64,000 bases of DNA from Paracoccus methylovorus (GCF_016919705.1 NZ_CP070368.1:496001-560000); one strand, 5' to 3'. Shown: positions 18,982 through 28,953, counted from the stretch's first letter. The notes: generated by a model from the sequence alone, not told the origin. Made by a program: numbers and translations.

Positions 18982-20537
18982 GCCACCTGATCATTGCCCC
19001 CGTCGTTCTGCCTGCCGTCATGGGCGCGTTGATTATCCTGTGGATGCGTCAGGACCTGCTGCTGCAGCGGGTTTTCTCGATTACCGGGACCACGCTTCTG
19101 ATGGCGGTCGCGCTTTACCTCAACGTCCTGGCGGGCAGCGGAGAGGTGCAGGTCTATCGCCTCGGCAACTGGGCGGCGCCCTTCGGTATCGTGCTGATGC
19201 TGGACCGGCTGGCGGCGCTGATGCTGCTGTTGACGGCGGTGCTGGCGCTGGCGGTGCAGCTTTATGCCGTGGGTTCGGGCTGGGACGGCAAGGGTCGGCA
19301 TTTCCACGCCCTTTGGCAGTTCCAGTTGATGGGGGTCTGCGGGGCCTTCCTGACCGGAGACGCCTTCAACCTGTTCGTCTTTTTCGAGATACTGCTGATC
19401 GCCAGCTATGGGTTGATGATCCATGGCGGAGGAGAGATGCGGCTGCGCGCCGGCGTCCAGTATATCGCCTATAACCTTGCCGGCTCGACCCTGTTTCTGG
19501 TGGCGCTGGGGGTGCTTTATTCGGTTACCGGCACGCTGAACATGGCCGATATGGCGGTGCGCGTGGCGGCGATGCCCGCACAGGACACGGCGCTGTTGCG
19601 CGTGGGCGCGGTGTTGTTGATGCTGGTCTTTGCGATCAAGGCCGCCTTGGTGCCGCTGCATTTCTGGCTGCCTTCGACCTATGCCAATGCGCCGGGGCCG
19701 GTGGCGGCGCTGTTTGCCATCATGACCAAGGTCGGGGTCTATGGCATCATCCGCTTTTTCACGCTGGTCTTTCCGCAGGACACGGCAATCGAAAGCGTTG
19801 TGGCCGACCTGCTGCTGCCGGCGGCCCTGTTCACGCTGGCCATCGGCCAGATCGGCATCCTTGGCACGCGCCATCTGGGACGGCTCGCCGGTTTTGCCGC
19901 CATCGGTTCTATCGGCACGCTGATGATCGCGGTGGCGCAGTTTACGCCGCAGGGGACCTCGGCGGCGGTCTATTACCTGATCCATTCGACGCTGGCGGCG
20001 GGTGCGCTGTTTCTGATCGTGGACATGATCGGTGTGCGCCGGGGCGATCTGTGGCTGCGGCTGGGCGGGGTGATGCCCGGCAATGGGTTGATCGCGGCGC
20101 TTTATTTCGTCGTGGCCATAGCCGTGGTGGGCATGCCACCGTTTTCGGGCTTTATCGGCAAGCTGCTGGTGATGCAGGCAACGGGCACGGCGCCGGCGAT
20201 GTTGTGGATATGGGCGACGATCCTGACCACCTCGCTGATCGCGATCTATGCCATGTCGCGCGCCGGCACGATCGTTTTCTGGAAAAGCTCCGAGCTTGGA
20301 CAGGCCGGACCTTCTGGCGATTTCAGGGAGAGGGGGGACGAGCACACTCCCAACCTCGCCCATGCGCCGGCGAATTGGCTGGCCGTGGCCGCGGTCGTGC
20401 TGTTGTTGTCGGGGATCGTGGCCCTGACCGCCTTTGCCGGGCCGGTCATGCGCTTTGCCGAGGCGACGGCCGCTCAACTGCATAACCCCGACGCCTATGT
20501 CTCTGCGGTGCTGGAAGGGCAGGAGGGCACGAAATGA
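18978..20537 (+). CDS. mrpD: Mrp/Pha antiporter subunit D
   Basis: A 519-residue NuoN/NuoM-like membrane protein with about 14 hydrophobic helices. The antiporter core is visible in TGDAFNLFVFFEILLIASYGL and LKAALVPLHFWLPSTYANAPGPVAAL-type sequence, here reading AIKAALVPLHFWLPSTYANA. Together with subunit A it is thought to form the ion-translocating part of the complex. It overlaps mrpC and mrpE by 4 bases each. Confidence 0.94.
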   Translation: MSHLIIAPVVLPAVMGALIILWMRQDLLLQRVFSITGTTLLMAVALYLNVLAGSGEVQVYRLGNWAAPFGIVLMLDRLAALMLLLTAVLALAVQLYAVGSGWDGKGRHFHALWQFQLMGVCGAFLTGDAFNLFVFFEILLIASYGLMIHGGGEMRLRAGVQYIAYNLAGSTLFLVALGVLYSVTGTLNMADMAVRVAAMPAQDTALLRVGAVLLMLVFAIKAALVPLHFWLPSTYANAPGPVAALFAIMTKVGVYGIIRFFTLVFPQDTAIESVVADLLLPAALFTLAIGQIGILGTRHLGRLAGFAAIGSIGTLMIAVAQFTPQGTSAAVYYLIHSTLAAGALFLIVDMIGVRRGDLWLRLGGVMPGNGLIAALYFVVAIAVVGMPPFSGFIGKLLVMQATGTAPAMLWIWATILTTSLIAIYAMSRAGTIVFWKSSELGQAGPSGDFRERGDEHTPNLAHAPANWLAVAAVVLLLSGIVALTAFAGPVMRFAEATAAQLHNPDAYVSAVLEGQEGTK

Positions 20538-21025
20538 TCCGCCGCCTGCTGCCCCATCCCTGGCTTTCCGTGACCCTGGTTCTGGTCTGGATGGCGCTGG
20601 TCAATCGCTGGGCCGTCGGCTCGCTGGTCTTTGCCGCGATCATCGGCGTGGTGGTGCCGCTGATCACTGCGCCCTATTGGCCGGGTGCAAAGGGCTTTCG
20701 TGCCCCCGGCAGGATTCCTGCCTATCTGGCCATCGTGCTATGGGACATAGCCAAGGCGAACTTCGCTGTCGCGCGGATCGTGCTGTTCATGCCGCGCCGC
20801 GCGCTTCAACCGGCATGGATCGTCGTGCCGCTGGACCTGCGCCAGCCCGAGGCGATCACGGCCCTGGCCGCGACCATCACCTTGACCCCGGGGACCGTCA
20901 GTTGCGACCTGTCCGAGGACGGCCGTGCGCTGCTGGTCCACGCCATGCACGCCCCCGACCCGGATGCGGTGCTGGACGAGATCAAGACCCGCTACGAGGC
21001 CCGGCTGAAGGAGATCTTCGAATGA
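20534..21025 (+). CDS. mrpE: Mrp/Pha antiporter subunit E
   Basis: A 163-residue protein with an N-terminal pair of membrane helices (residues 12-48) and a soluble C-terminal domain. Family motifs include YLAIVLWDIAKANFAVARIVL and ALAATITLTPGTVSCDLSEDG. It starts inside the mrpD stop and its own stop overlaps mrpF. E, F and G are small subunits required for complex assembly. Confidence 0.93.
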   Translation: MIRRLLPHPWLSVTLVLVWMALVNRWAVGSLVFAAIIGVVVPLITAPYWPGAKGFRAPGRIPAYLAIVLWDIAKANFAVARIVLFMPRRALQPAWIVVPLDLRQPEAITALAATITLTPGTVSCDLSEDGRALLVHAMHAPDPDAVLDEIKTRYEARLKEIFE

Positions 21026-21291
21026 TCGGATACGCGCTGTTTTTCGCTTATGGCTGCTTCGGTCTGGCGCTGCTGTTCTGCCTTTATCGCGTGGTCTTTG
21101 CGCCGGGCCTGTCGGATCGGGTGCTGGCGCTGGACACCATGGCGATCAACATGATCGCGCTTCTGACGCTGTTTGGCATCGACAAGGGCACCACGATGTA
21201 TTTCGAGGCCTCGCTGCTGTTCGCCATGGTCGGCTTTATCTCGACCGTGGCCTATGCGAAATTCGTCCTGCGCGGCGACATCATCGAATAG
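21022..21291 (+). CDS. mrpF: Mrp/Pha antiporter subunit F
   Basis: An 89-residue protein with three membrane helices. The family motif PGLSDRVLALDTMAINMIAL is at residues 28-47, with the conserved aspartates between helices 1 and 2. The start ATG overlaps the mrpE stop (ATGA at 21022-21025). Longer frames upstream are out-of-context extensions inside mrpE. Confidence 0.93.
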   Translation: MIGYALFFAYGCFGLALLFCLYRVVFAPGLSDRVLALDTMAINMIALLTLFGIDKGTTMYFEASLLFAMVGFISTVAYAKFVLRGDIIE

Positions 21292-21300
21292 GGGGCGGGT

Positions 21301-21696
21301 ATGATCGCGGAAATCGTCGTCTCGGTTCTGCTGGTGGTGGGCGGGTTTTTCGGGCTTGTCGGCTCTTATGGGTTGGTCAAGCTGCCCGATCCCATGACCC
21401 GGCTGCATGCGCCGACGAAATCGGCAACGCTGGGAGTGGGCGCAGTACTGATCGCCTCGTTGATCTGGTTTCCGGCACGGCATGGCCATCTGACCTGGCA
21501 TGAACTGCTGATTACGCTGTTTCTGTTCCTGACTGCCCCAGTCACCGGCTATTTTATTGCCAAGGCGCATATGCACCTGGGATGGAGCCGCGATGAACTG
21601 CCCCGCCCGTCGCCGGGCAAAGACTGGGCAACCTTCTGCGACCCGGACAAGGAAAGTCTGGTGGATCGCCGCGCAGGGGATCGGCCGAACGGCTAG
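21301..21696 (+). CDS. mrpG: Mrp/Pha antiporter subunit G
   Basis: A 131-residue protein with three membrane helices and the family motif GLVKLPDPMTRLHAPTKSATLG at about residues 28-49, recorded here only in description. It closes the operon. The charged C-terminus is longer than in many MrpG. The 9-base gap to mrpF holds a GGGGGCGGG ribosome-like stretch. Seven bases after the stop begins copy 2 of the palindromic repeat, which may end transcription. Confidence 0.93.
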   Translation: MIAEIVVSVLLVVGGFFGLVGSYGLVKLPDPMTRLHAPTKSATLGVGAVLIASLIWFPARHGHLTWHELLITLFLFLTAPVTGYFIAKAHMHLGWSRDELPRPSPGKDWATFCDPDKESLVDRRAGDRPNG

Positions 21697-21702
21697 TCTG
21701 CA

Positions 21703-21838
21703 GGGGGCTTTGCCCCCGCGCGTTCCGCGCTCCCCCAGGATATTTAAGCACGAAAGAAGCGGAGGGACTGGTCGTTATCTCGTCATGTTCTTTTGTGTTT
21801 AAATATCCTGCGGGGGTCCGGGGGCGCAAAGCCCCCGG
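21703..21838. repeat. Dispersed palindromic intergenic repeat, copy 2
   Basis: A 136-base element almost identical to the one at 11989-12123 in both arms, with a divergent centre of about 30 bases. Outer arms GGGGGCTTTGCCCCC and GGGGGCGCAAAGCCCCC and inner arms AGGATATTTAAGCAC and TGTTTAAATATCCT are complementary, allowing G-U pairs. It lies between the convergent mrpG and dapA genes. Confidence 0.85.
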
Positions 21839-21867
21839 CTGCGGCTGCCGGGCTGGGTCATGATATG

Positions 21868-21890
21868 AAAAGGGGCGGATAACCGCCCCC
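21868..21890 (-). terminator. Intrinsic terminator of dapA
   Basis: On the minus strand a GGGGCGG stem, 4-base loop TTAT and CCGCCCC (21889-21872) is followed by TTTTC. It lies about 31 bases beyond the dapA stop and ends leftward transcription before the repeat element. Confidence 0.85.
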
Positions 21891-21920
21891 TCGTCTTTAG
21901 ATTTGTTTGTCGTGATGCGC

Positions 21921-22796
21921 TCAGATCAGCTTGGCATGAGCGAGTGCTTCGTCGATGCGGGCCTTGGTCGCATCAGTCAGTTCGACCAGTGGCAGGCGCA
22001 CACGTTCGTTGCACAGTCCCAGCCGCGACATGGCGTATTTTGCCCCGGCAACCCCGGGCTCCAGGAAGATCGCCACATGCAGCGGCATCAGCCTGTCCTG
22101 ATAATCCAGGGCTTTTGCGAAATCGCCGGCCAGAGTCGCCTCCTGGAACTCGGCGCAGAGTTTTGGTGCGACGTTTGCCGTCACCGAGATACAGCCCGTG
22201 CCGCCATGTGCGTTGAAGCCAAGCGCGGTCGCATCCTCGCCCGAAAGCTGGACGAAATCCGTGCCGCAGGCGGCACGCTGCATCGAAACGCGTTCGAGCT
22301 TTCCGGTCGCGTCCTTGACGCCGATGATGCGCGGCAGTTTGGCCAGTTCGCCCATGGTCTCGGGCAGCATGTCGACGACCGAGCGGCCGGGAATGTTGTA
22401 GATGATGATCGGCAGGTCGCTGGCATCGTGCAACGCGGTGTAATGCGCGATCATCCCGGCCTGGGTCGGCTTGTTGTAATAGGGGGTCACAACCAGTGCC
22501 GCATCTGCGCCTGCAGCCTGCGCATGCTGTACCAGACCGATTCCCTCGCGCGTCGAGTTCGAACCGGCGCCGGCGATGACCGGAATGCGGCCTGCCGCCA
22601 TGCGCACGACCTCTTCGATGATCAGACGGTGCTCTTCATGGCTCAGCGTCGGGCTTTCGCCGGTGGTGCCGACTGGCACCAGCCCGTGGCTGCCCTGCTC
22701 GACATGCCACTCGACAAGCTTTTCCAGCACGGGGAGATCCAGCTCCCCATCCGGGGTGAATGGCGTGACCAGCGCGGGCAACGAGCCTCTGAACAT
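21921..22796 (-). CDS. dapA: 4-hydroxy-tetrahydrodipicolinate synthase DapA
   Basis: A 291-residue TIM-barrel enzyme that condenses pyruvate with aspartate semialdehyde in lysine and diaminopimelate synthesis. The Schiff-base lysine K161 ([10 protein letters not shown]), Y133 (IIYNIPGR), T44/T45 (GTTGES) and Y107 (TPYYNKPTQ) are all present at the classical positions. I chose [13 protein letters not shown] at 22796; an upstream in-frame ATG at 22901 would add 35 basic residues and overlap the divergent gene. It is divergent from the lytic transglycosylase gene. Confidence 0.97.
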   Translation of the reverse strand: MFRGSLPALVTPFTPDGELDLPVLEKLVEWHVEQGSHGLVPVGTTGESPTLSHEEHRLIIEEVVRMAAGRIPVIAGAGSNSTREGIGLVQHAQAAGADAALVVTPYYNKPTQAGMIAHYTALHDASDLPIIIYNIPGRSVVDMLPETMGELAKLPRIIGVKDATGKLERVSMQRAACGTDFVQLSGEDATALGFNAHGGTGCISVTANVAPKLCAEFQEATLAGDFAKALDYQDRLMPLHVAIFLEPGVAGAKYAMSRLGLCNERVRLPLVELTDATKARIDEALAHAKLI

Positions 22797-22899
22797 GGGG
22801 GTATCCTGAATTTGCCTCTTACGGCGGCTTACATGCGGGCGCGGCGATTGCCAAGGATGTGAGTTGCGCCGCCCGGCGGAACCTCGCAGAAATGCAGCC

Positions 22900-25053
22900 A
22901 TGATGTATCCTTTGCGCGACAGGATTCTGGGGCCGGTGCTGGCCCTTGCCGTAACCTTGGCCCTTCCGGCCGGGGCCGAGGATGGGGGTCACTTGTCCCG
23001 CGCGCTGCAGGCGGCGGCAGCGCGCGACTGGCCGGCGGCTGCGGCCGAGGCCGAGGCCTCGGGCCCCATCGCGCGCGACCTGATCCTGTGGCAGCGGCTG
23101 CGGGCTGGGCAGGGCAGTTGGGCGGAGTATCGCGACTTTGCCGCCCGCAACCGTGATTGGCCGGGGATGGCGCTGTTTTGGAAGCGCGGCGATGCGGTGC
23201 TGCGCGCAGATCTGCCGCCTGCCGAGGTGATCACGTGGTTTGGCGAACGCCGCCCAGATACGCTGAACGGCGCCATGGCGCTGATCGCGGCGCTGGAGGT
23301 GACCGACCTGCAGGCCGCGAAGATCGAGATCGCCCGCTTTTGGACCCAGCAGGCGTTAACAAAGCCCGAGGCCGATAGCTTTTTGGCTGCCCATGGTGCT
23401 GCCGTTGCCGATCTGCACGATGCGCGGCTGATGCGGCTTTTGGATCTGGGCGAATGGCAGGCGGCGCAGGTCGTGCTACCCATGGCTTCGGCTTCGGCGC
23501 AGGCTTTGGGCCGCGCCCGGCTGGCGCTGCAATCGGGGCAGGCGGGGGTGGATGCGCTGATCCTCGCCTTACCCGACGACCAGCGGAATGATGCAGGGTT
23601 GGCGCTTGACCGCTTTCGCTGGCGGGTCTGGGCCAAGATGCCCGAACTGGCGCGCGACCTGATGCTGGAACGCTCGACCAGCGCCGAGGCGCTGCGTGAC
23701 CCGGCCGCCTGGGCCGGCAAGCGCGCGGATTATGCGCGGCTCGCCTTGCGGCAGGGGGATTGGGCGCTGGCCGAAAAACTGGCGGCTGGGCATTTCCTGC
23801 CTGCGGGCAGCGACGCCTATTCGGATCTGGAGTGGCTTGCGGGCTATGCTGCCCTGCGTGGGGGTGCGCCTGACCGGGCGCTGGACCATTTCCGAACGCT
23901 GGAAAAGGCGGTGGCCAGCCCCATCTCGCTTTCCCGCGCGCATTACTGGCAGGGCAGGGCGCTGGAAAGCAAGGGCGACGGCACCGGGGCCGAGGCCGCC
24001 TATGGCCGCGCAGCCGAATATCAATCGGCCTGGTATGGTCAGCTTGCCGCGGAACGGTTGGGCTTGCCGATGCAGCCGACGCTTGCCTTGGCCGGGCGAG
24101 GCGAGGACAGCCTGCCGGATTGGCGCGGCTCGTCCCTGCGTTCCAATGTGGTCTGGCAGGCGGGCGTCTGGCTGATGGCTGCGGGGCAGCCGGATCAGGC
24201 CCAGCGGTTCTTTCTGCATCTTGCCGAAACCGCCGAGCCCGAGGATATCGGCCGCATGGCGCGCATGATGCTGGAGATACGCCAGCCATGGCATGCGCTG
24301 CGGCTGGCCAAGGCCGCCGCTGCCAAGGGCGCGGTTTATCCGGCGGCGTATTTCCCGCTGACCGGGTTGGAGCAGACCGAACTGGGCCTGCCGCCCGAGC
24401 TGGTCATGGCCATTGCCCGGCGCGAAAGCGAATTCAATCATACCGTATCCTCGCATGCCGGGGCGCTGGGGCTGATGCAGGTCATGCCCGACACCGCGCG
24501 TTCGATGGCGCGGCGCATCGGCGAGCCGTTCGAACAGGCGCGGCTGACCCGCGATGCCGCCTATAACGCGCGGTTGGGGGCGGCCTATCTGGCTGGGTTG
24601 CGGGAACGCTTTGGTCCCTCGGTCGCGCTGGTCGCGGCGGGCTATAACGCCGGACCCGGACGCTCGGCGCGCTGGCTTACCGAATTCGGCGATCTGCGCG
24701 GGCAGGTCGATCCCGTGGATTGGGTCGAGATGATCCCCTTTGACGAGACGCGCAACTATGTCATGCGCGTGGCCGAGGCGCTGCCGATCTATCGCGCGCG
24801 TATCAAGGGCCAGCCAGTGCCGCTGGTGCCAAGCTGGGACCTAACCGGGGGCGGCATGAAGCCCGCGCCCGCGCCGCCGCCGATCCGTCTGGCCAACTCG
24901 GCCCGGCCGGTGATGGCTCTGCGCACGCTGGCGGGCTATGCTGCGGGCGGCGTGTTGGCCGAGGTGTTGGGTCCGGTGCCGATCACCGAGGCCAGCGCCG
25001 CGCCGGTCAACTCGGCCCGGCCCGCTCGCGCTGGCGAGAGCGCCACCAGGTGA
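22900..25053 (+). CDS. slt: Soluble lytic murein transglycosylase
   Basis: A 717-residue periplasmic protein with a signal peptide (about residues 1-27, ending LPAGAEDGG). The middle is an alpha-helical superhelix like that of Slt70, and the C-terminal SLT domain (about residues 495-640) has the catalytic glutamate in [11 protein letters not shown], then [10 protein letters not shown] and [10 protein letters not shown]. It cleaves peptidoglycan glycan strands to 1,6-anhydro products. The start [10 protein letters not shown] is chosen because the signal peptide begins there. The 3' end overlaps the convergent transporter gene by 47 bases. Confidence 0.93.
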   Translation: MMYPLRDRILGPVLALAVTLALPAGAEDGGHLSRALQAAAARDWPAAAAEAEASGPIARDLILWQRLRAGQGSWAEYRDFAARNRDWPGMALFWKRGDAVLRADLPPAEVITWFGERRPDTLNGAMALIAALEVTDLQAAKIEIARFWTQQALTKPEADSFLAAHGAAVADLHDARLMRLLDLGEWQAAQVVLPMASASAQALGRARLALQSGQAGVDALILALPDDQRNDAGLALDRFRWRVWAKMPELARDLMLERSTSAEALRDPAAWAGKRADYARLALRQGDWALAEKLAAGHFLPAGSDAYSDLEWLAGYAALRGGAPDRALDHFRTLEKAVASPISLSRAHYWQGRALESKGDGTGAEAAYGRAAEYQSAWYGQLAAERLGLPMQPTLALAGRGEDSLPDWRGSSLRSNVVWQAGVWLMAAGQPDQAQRFFLHLAETAEPEDIGRMARMMLEIRQPWHALRLAKAAAAKGAVYPAAYFPLTGLEQTELGLPPELVMAIARRESEFNHTVSSHAGALGLMQVMPDTARSMARRIGEPFEQARLTRDAAYNARLGAAYLAGLRERFGPSVALVAAGYNAGPGRSARWLTEFGDLRGQVDPVDWVEMIPFDETRNYVMRVAEALPIYRARIKGQPVPLVPSWDLTGGGMKPAPAPPPIRLANSARPVMALRTLAGYAAGGVLAEVLGPVPITEASAAPVNSARPARAGESATR

Positions 25054-25972
25054 ACATACCCGCGCCGACGACGATAAGCCCGCCGACGGCGACGTTTGGT
25101 GCAAGGGTTTCGCCAAAGATCACCACGCCGAAGATGCTGACCCAGACCAGTTGCGTGTAGGAGAAGGGCTGCAAGGCCGAGGCCTCTGCCAGTTCATAGG
25201 CCTTGATCAGCATGAAATGCGCGATCACCGCGGTCAGGCATAGCAGCAAGAGCCAGGGGATGTCGGGCCCGGCGATGGGCTCCCAATGCCAGATGCCGAT
25301 CAGGGTGATGGCAACAGCCCCGGAGATGCCGGTCCAGAAAAAGCTGACGATGGCCGAATCATCGCGTCCGACCAACCGGGTCAGCAGCCCATAGACCGCG
25401 AACATGGCCGCGCCGACAAAGGGCAGCACAGCATCGGTGCTCAGTGCGCCGCTGCCGGGCTTCAGAACGATCAGGATGCCGGTAAAGCCCACCCCGACCG
25501 CCGCCCAGCGGCGCCAGCCGACCTTTTCGCCCAAGAAAGGTCCCGACAAAGCCGAGATCAACAGCGGATAGCAGGAAAAGATCGCATGGGTGTTGATCAG
25601 CCCCAGCCGCACGAAGGCCTCGACCGTGACCACCACTTCGGCCACCAACAGCACGCCGCGAAACACCTGCGTCCATGGCCGTTTGGAGCGCACGGCGCGG
25701 GCAAGGCCCCCCGGCGCCCGGGCGCAAAGCAGGATCACGAATGCCGCGAAGAACCAAAAGCGCAGCATGATGATGAAAATCGGCGAATAGGCCGCGCCCA
25801 GATAGCGCGAGATGCCGTCCTGCGCGGCAAAGATCAGCGCCGAGGCGCAAATCATCAGGACCGCTGTGCCCTGCCTGTCCTTGCTTTGCGGGGGCGTGGC
25901 AAGCGGTGGGGGAACGGCAGGCGGGCGGGCTGCCGGGGCCATAAGCGGCCCCGTCTGGCGGTTGTTGGGCAT
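25007..25972 (-). CDS. DMT-superfamily (EamA) transporter
   Basis: A 321-residue membrane protein with ten predicted helices in two EamA repeats. The first begins near residue 36 (TAVLMICASALIFAAQDGISRY) and the second near residue 182. Conserved signs are GLINTHAIFSCYPLLISALSGPFLGE and LAEASALQPFSYTQLVW, the usual proline- and glycine-marked helices. It probably exports a small metabolite; the substrate is unknown. The proline-rich N-terminus of 35 residues is unusual and the true start could be further in. It overlaps the 3' end of slt. Confidence 0.85.
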   Translation of the reverse strand: MPNNRQTGPLMAPAARPPAVPPPLATPPQSKDRQGTAVLMICASALIFAAQDGISRYLGAAYSPIFIIMLRFWFFAAFVILLCARAPGGLARAVRSKRPWTQVFRGVLLVAEVVVTVEAFVRLGLINTHAIFSCYPLLISALSGPFLGEKVGWRRWAAVGVGFTGILIVLKPGSGALSTDAVLPFVGAAMFAVYGLLTRLVGRDDSAIVSFFWTGISGAVAITLIGIWHWEPIAGPDIPWLLLLCLTAVIAHFMLIKAYELAEASALQPFSYTQLVWVSIFGVVIFGETLAPNVAVGGLIVVGAGMFTWWRSRQRERAGPS

Positions 25973-26035
25973 GGCGCGAATCCCGGGGGTGAAGTCCCGG
26001 CCATGCCCTTGCCCGCGGCAAAGGTCAAGCGGGGC

Positions 26036-26824
26036 TCAGTCCCGCTGACGCACTATTGCTGCGAACTCGTCGAAAAGCTGCGTGTTTGCGGCAACGATCG
26101 AGCCCGATTCGACCGGGCTTTCTTCAGAGCGGATCGATTCGACAAAGCCGCCCGCCTCTTTCACCAGCAAGATGCCGGCGGCCACGTCCCAGGACTTGAT
26201 GCCCCGTTCCCAATAGCCCTCGTACCGGCCGGTCGCGACATAGGCCAGGTCCAGCGAAGCCGCGCCCCAGCGTCGCACGCCCGCAGTCAGCGGCATCAGC
26301 CGGGACAGGTCGCGCAGGGTCGCGGGCAGTGTGCCCCGTCCGGCAAAGGGCACGCCGGTCGCGAAGATCGATTCGATCATCTGACGGCGGCCCGAGACGC
26401 GGATACGGCGGTCGTTCAGAAACGCGCCGTCGCCCTTCTCGGCGGTGAACAGCTCGTCCTTGGCCGCGTCAAAGACCACGGCGGCGACGATTTCGCCCTT
26501 GTGCTCCAGCGCGATGCTGACGGCCCAATGCGGCAGGCCGTGCAGGAAGTTGGTGGTGCCGTCCAGCGGATCGACGATCCAGCGCCGGGTCGGGTCCTCG
26601 CCGGCCTCTTCGCCGGTTTCCTCGCCGATCCAGCCGTAATTCGGGCGGGCGGTGCGCAGTTCTTCCTTGATGATGCGCTCGGCCTCGCGGTCGGCGCGGG
26701 TGACGAAATCGCCGGCCCCCTTGACGGAGACCTGCAGGTTCTCGACCTCGCGGAAGTCCTTGACGAGGCTGCGGCCCGCCTTGCGCGCGGCCTTGATCAT
26801 GATGTTGAGATTGGCGCTGGCCAT
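26036..26824 (-). CDS. suhB: Inositol-1-monophosphatase family protein (SuhB-like)
   Basis: A 262-residue Mg-dependent phosphatase. The metal-binding motifs are GEETGE (residues about 68-73), WIVDPLDGTTNFLHGLPHWA (88-107) and, at the C-terminal side, IKSWDVAAGILLVKEAGG. It hydrolyses inositol phosphates or related phosphoesters; SuhB homologues also act in rRNA transcription complexes, which cannot be inferred from sequence alone. An AAGGA ribosome site precedes the ATG. It follows hutC on the same strand 69 bases away but is probably not part of the hut pathway. Confidence 0.9.
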   Translation of the reverse strand: MASANLNIMIKAARKAGRSLVKDFREVENLQVSVKGAGDFVTRADREAERIIKEELRTARPNYGWIGEETGEEAGEDPTRRWIVDPLDGTTNFLHGLPHWAVSIALEHKGEIVAAVVFDAAKDELFTAEKGDGAFLNDRRIRVSGRRQMIESIFATGVPFAGRGTLPATLRDLSRLMPLTAGVRRWGAASLDLAYVATGRYEGYWERGIKSWDVAAGILLVKEAGGFVESIRSEESPVESGSIVAANTQLFDEFAAIVRQRD

Positions 26825-26893
26825 GGAATTTCCTTATTGGGATTGGCCGCTGTCTTAGGCCAAGGGCCGCACAAAGTGAAGCGGGCGCAACCC

Positions 26894-27595
26894 TTAGTGC
26901 GTTGCGATCATGGCATAGCCGGGATGAAAGGCCACCCGGACCGAGGTGATGGCGCCCAGATCGTTGAACGTGGTGCGCTGCAGGATCAGCAGCGCGGTGC
27001 CTTGCCGGGTCTCCAGCAGGCGCGCGTCGCTGGCGCTGGCGTTCTCGGCCGAGAAGGCCATGTCCGCATGACGCCAGGGAAAATTCCTGACCAGCCACTC
27101 GTTGGCGGTGATGCGCTGAAAGTCCACCGTCTCGGCGCCGGGTGCGGCGGCGGGGTTGAGCCAGCGATCCTCGGCCTGAAAGGGCTTGTCGTCGCCGTAA
27201 TGGACGGTGCGCAGGTGGATCAGCTCTGCGTCCTCGGGCAGGGCCATGCGCGCGGCGATCTCGGCCGGCGGCGGGCCACGCCTTTGTGCGATGACGCGGT
27301 GGCTGTATTCCATCCCCGCCTGCTCGATCTGTTCGCGCACGATGGGGATGGTCAGGGTCGCCTTGCGCGCCGGGTTCACCGTCACATGGGTCCCGGCGCG
27401 GCGTTTGCGGTCCAGAAGCCCCTCTTCGGCCAGCAGTTGCAGGGCCTTGTTCACCGTCGCGCGGGCGACGCCGAACTCGACGGCCAGGGCCGCTTCGTCC
27501 GGGATGCGGTCGCCCTGCCGCCATTCGCGATCCAGAATGCGGCGGCGCACTTCGCTGGCGATGATCTGCGCTTTGGAGGAGCTTCTTTCGGTCAC
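26894..27595 (-). CDS. hutC: Histidine utilisation repressor HutC (GntR family)
   Basis: A 233-residue transcription factor. The N-terminal winged helix (residues 1-75) contains the GntR signature DEAALAVEFGVARATVNKALQ, and the C-terminal UTRA domain is expected to bind urocanate. HutC represses hut genes until urocanate accumulates. The start is GTG at 27595, overlapping the hutF stop (GTGA); a ribosome site lies within the end of hutF. Twin operator-like repeats in the divergent hutF/hutI space are its probable targets. Confidence 0.93.
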   Translation of the reverse strand: MTERSSSKAQIIASEVRRRILDREWRQGDRIPDEAALAVEFGVARATVNKALQLLAEEGLLDRKRRAGTHVTVNPARKATLTIPIVREQIEQAGMEYSHRVIAQRRGPPPAEIAARMALPEDAELIHLRTVHYGDDKPFQAEDRWLNPAAAPGAETVDFQRITANEWLVRNFPWRHADMAFSAENASASDARLLETRQGTALLILQRTTFNDLGAITSVRVAFHPGYAMIATH

Positions 27596-28953
27596 ATGCG
27601 GTCCTGAAGTCGGGCGATGGTCGCCAGGTAATCGCCTATGATGGCGTCATGGTCCATATGCCTGCCCTCGGTCACGACATGACGGCCGGCGGTCCAGACA
27701 TCGCGCACCAGCCCATCATGGCCGGCAAAGATCAGGCTGTCGATAAGCTGGTCGTCCTTGCGGCCGGCCATGACCGGGTTGCGCAGATCGACCGCAGCCA
27801 GATCGGCCCAAAGACCCGGACGGATCGCCCCGGTTTCGCGCCCCGCCGCCGTGGCGCCCCCGTCAAGCCCGGCCTCGTACAGCACCCGCCCGGTCGAGCG
27901 TCCGGGTTCCGCCAGAATCGCCCGTCCGTTGTCGCGCAGGCGCTGGCTGTATTCCAGCGTGCGAAGCTCTTCGACCAGCGAGATGCGGATGTTGCTGTCC
28001 GAGCCAAAGCCAAGACGGCCCTTGTCCTCGGCCCAGATCGTGCCGTTGAAGGTGCCGTCGCCCAAGGACGATTCGGTGATCGGGCAAAGCCCTGCCACGG
28101 CTCCGGTGGCGGCAAGGCGGCGGGTTTCGTCCTCGGTCATGTGGGTCAGGTGGATCAGTGTCCAGCGTTGGTCGGGGGCAAAGTTCTCAAGCAGCCATTC
28201 CACCGGGCGGCGGCCATAGGCGGCGCTGATTTCCTCGATCTCGGGGATCTGCTCGGCCAGATGCATGTGCAGCGGCCGGCCGGGACGCAGTTCCACGCAG
28301 GCTTGCAGCGCCTCGGGGCTGACGGCGCGCAACGAATGCGGCGCGACACCGATGCCGGCATCGGCCGGCAGGTTGCGCAACGCGGTTTCAGAGGCGTCCA
28401 GCAGGCGCTGGAATTCCTCGGGCGTGGTGCCGAAGCGGTTCTGGCCGGGGGCGAGCGCCCGGCGATCCACGCCGCCGAACTGGTAATGGACGGGCAAAAG
28501 CGTCAGGCCGATGCCGGTGCGGCCGGCGGCGGCCGCGATACGTTCGGCCATCTCGGCGATATTGTCGTAATGCGCGCCGCCGGGGCGGTGGTGCAGATAG
28601 TGGAATTCGACATTGGTGGCATAGCCGGCCTCCAGCATCTCCATCTGCACCAGGGCCGCGATGGATTCGACATCCTCGGGCGTCAGGTGGTCCAGAAAGC
28701 GATACATGATCTGCCGCCAGGTCCAGAATGTATCGCGCGGCTCGGGTCCCTTGGCTTCGGACAGGCCGGCCATCGCGCGCTGAAAGGCATGGCTGTGCAG
28801 GTTCGCCATGGCAGGCAGCAGCAGCCCGACGCGATGGCCCTGCGGCGCGGCACCTTTCTCGACCGTCGCGATTCGGCCCTGATCGACCGTCACGAGCACA
28901 TTTTCTGCCCATCCATCGGGCAACAAGGCCCGCTCTGCCCAGATCACAGTCAT
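27592..28953 (-). CDS. hutF: Formimidoylglutamate deiminase HutF
   Basis: A 453-residue amidohydrolase-fold enzyme that converts N-formimino-L-glutamate to N-formyl-L-glutamate and ammonia. Metal and substrate motifs are LPAMANLHSHAFQRAMAG (about residues 46-63), LHMHLAEQIPEIEE and FGSDSNIRISLVEELR. Its presence, with HutG, shows the five-step histidine pathway rather than the direct formiminoglutamase route. It is the first gene of the leftward hutF-hutC arm and is divergent from hutI. Confidence 0.95.
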   Translation of the reverse strand: MTVIWAERALLPDGWAENVLVTVDQGRIATVEKGAAPQGHRVGLLLPAMANLHSHAFQRAMAGLSEAKGPEPRDTFWTWRQIMYRFLDHLTPEDVESIAALVQMEMLEAGYATNVEFHYLHHRPGGAHYDNIAEMAERIAAAAGRTGIGLTLLPVHYQFGGVDRRALAPGQNRFGTTPEEFQRLLDASETALRNLPADAGIGVAPHSLRAVSPEALQACVELRPGRPLHMHLAEQIPEIEEISAAYGRRPVEWLLENFAPDQRWTLIHLTHMTEDETRRLAATGAVAGLCPITESSLGDGTFNGTIWAEDKGRLGFGSDSNIRISLVEELRTLEYSQRLRDNGRAILAEPGRSTGRVLYEAGLDGGATAAGRETGAIRPGLWADLAAVDLRNPVMAGRKDDQLIDSLIFAGHDGLVRDVWTAGRHVVTEGRHMDHDAIIGDYLATIARLQDRM

